NCBI RefSeq assembly: GCF_026236535.1
Contig: NZ_JAHTMW010000019.1
Span: 62,001-126,000 of the forward strand
Length of the DNA stretch: 64,000 nt
Source of the DNA: Streptomyces sp. SKN60
GTDB taxonomy: Bacteria; Actinomycetota; Actinomycetes; Streptomycetales; Streptomycetaceae
Direction: 5' to 3'
The position numbers and the translations under genes were made by a program. This document shows, piece by piece, positions 60,976-64,000 of this stretch; positions within the stretch are counted from its first letter, which is position 1; each line of letters starts with the position of its first letter. The notes under the pieces were generated by a model that worked only from the letters and a program-made list of their open reading frames with translations, was not told the origin of the DNA and searched no databases.

Positions 60976-61902
60976 ATGACTTCCGACGCGGCGCCGGCCC
61001 TCGAACCCGGACGGCAGATCAAGAGTTACGAAGAGCTGAGCCCCGAGCAGATCAGTGATGTCCTCGACCTCCTCGAGGCCGCCGACCGCGCCGACGGCGT
61101 GCACGCCGTGTCGGAGCAGGGGCGGCTGTATCTGCGGCACGGGCGACGGGAGGGGGTGCGGCACTTCCTCCTGACGGTCGGCCCGCATCTGTACGGCTAC
61201 GCCCAGCTGGAGGAGACCGATCCGGTGGAGGCGCCGGCCGCGGAGTTGGTGGTGCACCCGGCGCACCGGGGCCGCGGGCACGGCCGGGCGCTCGGCACCG
61301 CGCTGCTCGACGCGTCCGGGAAGCGGCTGCGGGTCTGGGCGCACGGCGGCAAGTCGGCGGCCCGGCACCTCGCGCAGGTGCTCGGCCTGACCCTGTTCCG
61401 CGAACTGCGCCAGCTGCGCCGGGCGCTGGTGCCGCTGGACATTCCGGAGCCGGTGCTGCCCGAGGGCGTGACGGTGCGCACCTTCGTACCGGGTCAGGAC
61501 GACGCGGCGTGGCTCGCGGTGAACGCGGCGGCCTTCGCCCACCACCCCGAGCAGGGGTCGCTGACCCAGCGGGACCTGGACGACCGGATCGCGGAGCCGT
61601 GGTTCGACCCGAAGGGCTTCTTCCTGGCGGAGCGCGAGGGGAGGCTGGTCGGCTTCCACTGGACGAAGGTGCACGCCGAGGAGCAGCTGGGCGAGGTGTA
61701 CGTGGTGGGCGTGCTGCCCGGCGCGCAGGGCGGCGGCCTGGGCAAGGCGCTGACGGCGATCGGCCTGCGGCATCTGGCGGCGGAGACGCTGCCGACGGCG
61801 ATGCTGTACGTGGACGCCGACAACACGGCGGCGGTGCGGGTGTACGAGGGCCTGGGCTTCCGGACCCACGAGGTGGACCTGATGTACCGCACGGAGTCCT
61901 GA
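60976..61902 (+). CDS. mshD: Mycothiol acetyltransferase MshD
   Basis: 308-aa enzyme of the last mycothiol step: it acetylates Cys-GlcN-Ins. Two GNAT domains are clear: the first with VVHPAHRGRGHGRALG (about 86-101), the second with VGVLPGAQGGGLGKALTAIGLRHL and LYVDADNTAAVRVYEGLGF. It starts MTSDAAPALEP behind CGGAGG. A terminator hairpin follows. It is divergent from the nucleotidase gene. Confidence 0.95.
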   Translation: MTSDAAPALEPGRQIKSYEELSPEQISDVLDLLEAADRADGVHAVSEQGRLYLRHGRREGVRHFLLTVGPHLYGYAQLEETDPVEAPAAELVVHPAHRGRGHGRALGTALLDASGKRLRVWAHGGKSAARHLAQVLGLTLFRELRQLRRALVPLDIPEPVLPEGVTVRTFVPGQDDAAWLAVNAAAFAHHPEQGSLTQRDLDDRIAEPWFDPKGFFLAEREGRLVGFHWTKVHAEEQLGEVYVVGVLPGAQGGGLGKALTAIGLRHLAAETLPTAMLYVDADNTAAVRVYEGLGFRTHEVDLMYRTES

Positions 61903-61925
61903 GACCCCGTCAGTACGGCGGAGCG

Positions 61926-61954
61926 AGGGGGCGGTTGACACCGCCCCCTTCTTT
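61926..61954 (+). terminator. Terminator after mshD
   Basis: AGGGGGCGGT and ACCGCCCCCT pair perfectly around a 4-nt loop (TGAC), followed by TCTTT. Confidence 0.88.
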
Positions 61955-61996
61955 GCACCACCCTTTCACTACTTGATTAGTGAAAGGGTGGTGCAA
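61953..61996. promoter_or_regulatory. 19-bp perfect inverted repeat over the gntR start
   Basis: TTGCACCACCCTTTCACTA (61953-61971) and its exact reverse complement (61978-61996) are separated by 6 nt. It covers the region where the GntR start codon and promoter should be, so it is a strong operator candidate for autoregulation. Confidence 0.88.
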
Positions 61997-62395
61997 GCAC
62001 ACGTGCTCGCCTACCGGATCGACCGCCGCAGCGGGGTCGCCACCTATCTCCAGATCGTCCAGCAGACCAAACAGGCCCTCCGCATGGGCCTGTTGGAGCC
62101 CGGCGACCGGCTGCCGACCGCCCGCGAGGTCGTCGAGGCCACCGCCGTGAACCCGAACACGGTCCTCAAGGCCTACCGGGAGCTGGAACGCGAAGGCCTG
62201 GTCGAGGCCCGCCGCGGCCTCGGCACCTTCGTCCGCGCCACCCTCGGCACCCTCGCCACCGGCCCCGCCGACTCGCCGCTGCGCGGCGAACTCGCCGACT
62301 GGGCCCGGCGGGCGCGCGAGGCGGGCCTGGAGCGGGACGACGTGGCCGCGCTCTTCACATCCGTACTGAACGAATTCTTCGAGGGGGACATGTGA
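61988..62395 (+). CDS. GntR-family regulator, YtrA subfamily
   Basis: About 135 aa. RIDRRSGVATYLQIVQQTKQALRMGLLEPGDRLPTAREVVEATAVNPNTVLKAYRELEREGLVEARRG is the YtrA-type winged helix. A short C-terminal helical tail is present, as in YtrA regulators of ABC transporters. GTG codons at 61988, 61991 and 62003 are all possible starts; none has a clear ribosome site, suggesting leaderless translation. It overlaps the ABC ATPase by 4 bp and probably represses it via the 19-bp inverted repeat. Confidence 0.88.
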   Translation: MVQAHVLAYRIDRRSGVATYLQIVQQTKQALRMGLLEPGDRLPTAREVVEATAVNPNTVLKAYRELEREGLVEARRGLGTFVRATLGTLATGPADSPLRGELADWARRAREAGLERDDVAALFTSVLNEFFEGDM

Positions 62396-63234
62396 GTGAG
62401 GACATCGCGCTGAGGGCGGAGGGCATCGGCGTACGGTACGGAGGACGGGCCCGGCCCTGGGCGCTGCGCGACTGCGACCTCGCCCTCCCCGCCGGCCGCG
62501 TCTGCGCCCTGGTCGGCCCCAACGGCGCCGGCAAGTCCACCCTCCTCGCCCTCGCGGCGGGCCTGCTCCGCCCCACCGAGGGCACGATCACGGCCCCGCC
62601 CCGCGCGAAGCTGGCGTACGTGGCGCAGGACAAACCGCTGCACCCCCGGCTGTCCGTCGCGGACACCCTGCGGATGGGCCGCGAGCTGAACCCGGGCCGC
62701 TGGGACGAGACCACCGCCCGCCGGGTCGTCGACGGCGGCGGCTTCTCCTCCGACACACTCGTACGCCGCCTCTCCGGCGGTCAGCGCACCCGGGTCGCCC
62801 TCGCCCTCGCCCTCGGCAAGCGCCCCGAACTCCTCCTGCTCGACGAACCGATGGCGGACCTGGACCCGCTGGCCCGGCACCAGCTGATGGGCCTGCTCCT
62901 GGCCGACGCCGCCGAACACGGCACCACCGTCGTCATGTCCTCGCACATCCTCACCGAGCTGGAGGGCGCCTGCGACCACCTCCTGCTGCTCCAGGGCGGG
63001 CGGATCCGCCTCGACGGGGCCGTCGACGAACTCCTCGCCGCCCACACCCTGCTCACCGGCCCCGTGGCCGACCTCGCCCCGCACACGGTCGTCGAGTCCC
63101 GCACCACGGGCCGCCAGCTCACCGCGCTGATCCGCCACGAGGGCCCCGTCGAGGGCCCCTGGGAAACCAGCGAACCCTCCCTGGAGGACGTCCTCCTCGC
63201 CCACCTCCGCACCACCGAAGGAGCCGCCGCGTGA
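62392..63234 (+). CDS. ABC transporter ATP-binding protein
   Basis: 280 aa. Walker A GPNGAGKSTLLAL, signature LSGGQRTRVALALAL, Walker B LLLLDEPMADLDP and the H-loop SSHIL are all present. It starts at GTG overlapping the GntR stop (GTGA) and its own stop overlaps the permease start. In YtrA-type operons such transporters often deal with antimicrobial peptides or cell-wall drugs. Confidence 0.94.
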   Translation: MSEDIALRAEGIGVRYGGRARPWALRDCDLALPAGRVCALVGPNGAGKSTLLALAAGLLRPTEGTITAPPRAKLAYVAQDKPLHPRLSVADTLRMGRELNPGRWDETTARRVVDGGGFSSDTLVRRLSGGQRTRVALALALGKRPELLLLDEPMADLDPLARHQLMGLLLADAAEHGTTVVMSSHILTELEGACDHLLLLQGGRIRLDGAVDELLAAHTLLTGPVADLAPHTVVESRTTGRQLTALIRHEGPVEGPWETSEPSLEDVLLAHLRTTEGAAA

Positions 63235-64000
63235 GCGCTCTCGCCCTCAAGGGCCCGTACTGGGTGACGGTCCGCCAGTACCGCCGGACGCTGTGGCTGG
63301 CGGTCGCGACGGTCGGCGTCTCCCTCGGCGTGATCGGCGGACTGCGGATCTGGGACGCCCAGACCCCGGACCGGTACTACGAGGACGGCGGGCACTACGC
63401 CCCCGACGACAACACCGCCTTCGAGCTGCTGCGCGTGGGCATCGAGTACGCGGGCGTGTACCTGCTCCTCCTGCCGCTGCTCGCCGGCGCCTTCGTCGCG
63501 GGCCCGCTCGTCGCCCGGGAATTCGAGTCGGGTACGTACCGGCTCTCCCTCACCCAGTCGGTGAGCCCGGCGGCCTGGCTCCGCGCCAAGCTCCTCACCA
63601 CGACCGCCGTCGCTCTCCTGGCCACGCTCGCCCTCATGGGCGTCCACCGGATCGGCTGGGTCCGGGTCGGCGGCGTGTGGAACCTCAACTGGGCCGACCG
63701 CGGCCCGTACGAGGCGAACGGCATCGTGCTCTTCGCGTACGTCCTCGCGGCCATCGCCGTCGGCGCCCTCGTCGGCCTGGTGATCCGCCGCACCCTCGTC
63801 GCCATGTCGGTGACCGGCCTGGTCATGGGCGTGGTCCTGCTGGTCCTGGGCGCCTTGCGCTGGTCCTTCCTGCCGGTGAAGACGGTCACCGGCCCGGCGG
63901 GCCCGACGCTGTGGACCCCGGAGAACGGCCTGATGATGGACGGGGGGCTGCTCACGTCCTCCGGCGCCCGCTTCGACCAGTCGGTCTGCTGGGACGAGGT
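63231..64000 (+). CDS. ABC transporter permease, cut by window end
   Basis: 256 codons visible without a stop. Predicted membrane segments lie near residues 22-40, 70-95, 120-140, 160-185 and 190-210. REFESGTYRLSLTQSVSPAAWLRAKL is the ABC-2 permease loop. It begins at GTG (GTGA overlap with the ATPase). The transported substrate is not evident. Its extracytoplasmic loop carries one Cys (QSVCWDEV). Confidence 0.88.
   Translation, partial: MSALALKGPYWVTVRQYRRTLWLAVATVGVSLGVIGGLRIWDAQTPDRYYEDGGHYAPDDNTAFELLRVGIEYAGVYLLLLPLLAGAFVAGPLVAREFESGTYRLSLTQSVSPAAWLRAKLLTTTAVALLATLALMGVHRIGWVRVGGVWNLNWADRGPYEANGIVLFAYVLAAIAVGALVGLVIRRTLVAMSVTGLVMGVVLLVLGALRWSFLPVKTVTGPAGPTLWTPENGLMMDGGLLTSSGARFDQSVCWDE

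Overview
The window is chromosomal DNA from a Streptomyces (or very close relative). The evidence is very high GC, many GTG starts and GTGA/ATGA gene overlaps, mycothiol genes (mshA, mshD), CarD, GlnR, the nickel regulator Nur and the c-di-GMP-binding anti-sigma factor RsiG. As I recall it, the gene order follows the S. coelicolor core from ispF (SCO4234) through phoU/phoRP, gpmA, mshA, nur and sseA to glnR (SCO4159) and mshD. A smaller synteny with Mycobacterium (XRE regulator - hbhA - DUF2516) is also visible.

Layout. 0-6.3 kb: ispF-ispD-carD, a lipoprotein, phoR-phoP and phoU around two clusters of PHO boxes, and a 52-residue cysteine-rich peptide. 6.3-15.9 kb: acetyltransferases, secreted proteins, gpmA, an MFS exporter, a Tat-exported beta-helix enzyme, YbjN and mshA. 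16-20.2 kb: an NlpC/P60 hydrolase, a PP2C response regulator, and DUF2516 - hbhA - XRE. 20.3-24.4 kb: an accessory polymorphic-toxin locus (two small WXG100-type proteins, a 568-aa RNase A-like CdiA-CT toxin, a candidate immunity gene, an orphan C-terminal half of a second RNase A-like toxin, and a CdiI-family immunity gene). 24.5-36 kb: a UvrA-like ABC ATPase, AraC/glyoxalase, two duplicated membrane proteins, MarR/MFS, HelD, TetR and an Eis-type acetyltransferase. 36-42.9 kb: rsiG, dtd, ygfZ, nur, a nitrobindin-like protein and a three-gene operon of membrane-anchored paralogues. 42.9-44.1 kb: a decayed patch with inverted repeats, a duplicated gene tail and two 5'-truncated genes. 44.1-48.9 kb: DUF1416-sseA with a leader peptide, an LmeA-like protein, MoaD/ThiS and a hydrolase. 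49-54.4 kb: glnR with a long repeat tail, a LacI regulator and an HtrA protease with a two-component system. 54.4-64 kb: PI-PLC, a giant secreted beta-propeller/repeat protein, a 5'-nucleotidase, mshD, and a GntR-ABC transporter operon cut by the window end.

How genes work together. PhoR/PhoP/PhoU sense phosphate and two PHO-box clusters lie between the divergent units. MshA and MshD catalyse the first and last steps of mycothiol synthesis. HtrA plus its two-component pair resembles the mycobacterial pepD-mprAB envelope-stress module. The 20-24 kb toxin locus is the clearest accessory system and the most interesting part. GlnR carries an unusual tail of twelve DRS(A/G/T/E) tetrapeptides. Short tandem repeats, often 9 or 12 bp, recur at gene ends throughout the window. 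No tRNA, rRNA, CRISPR array or intact transposase was seen.
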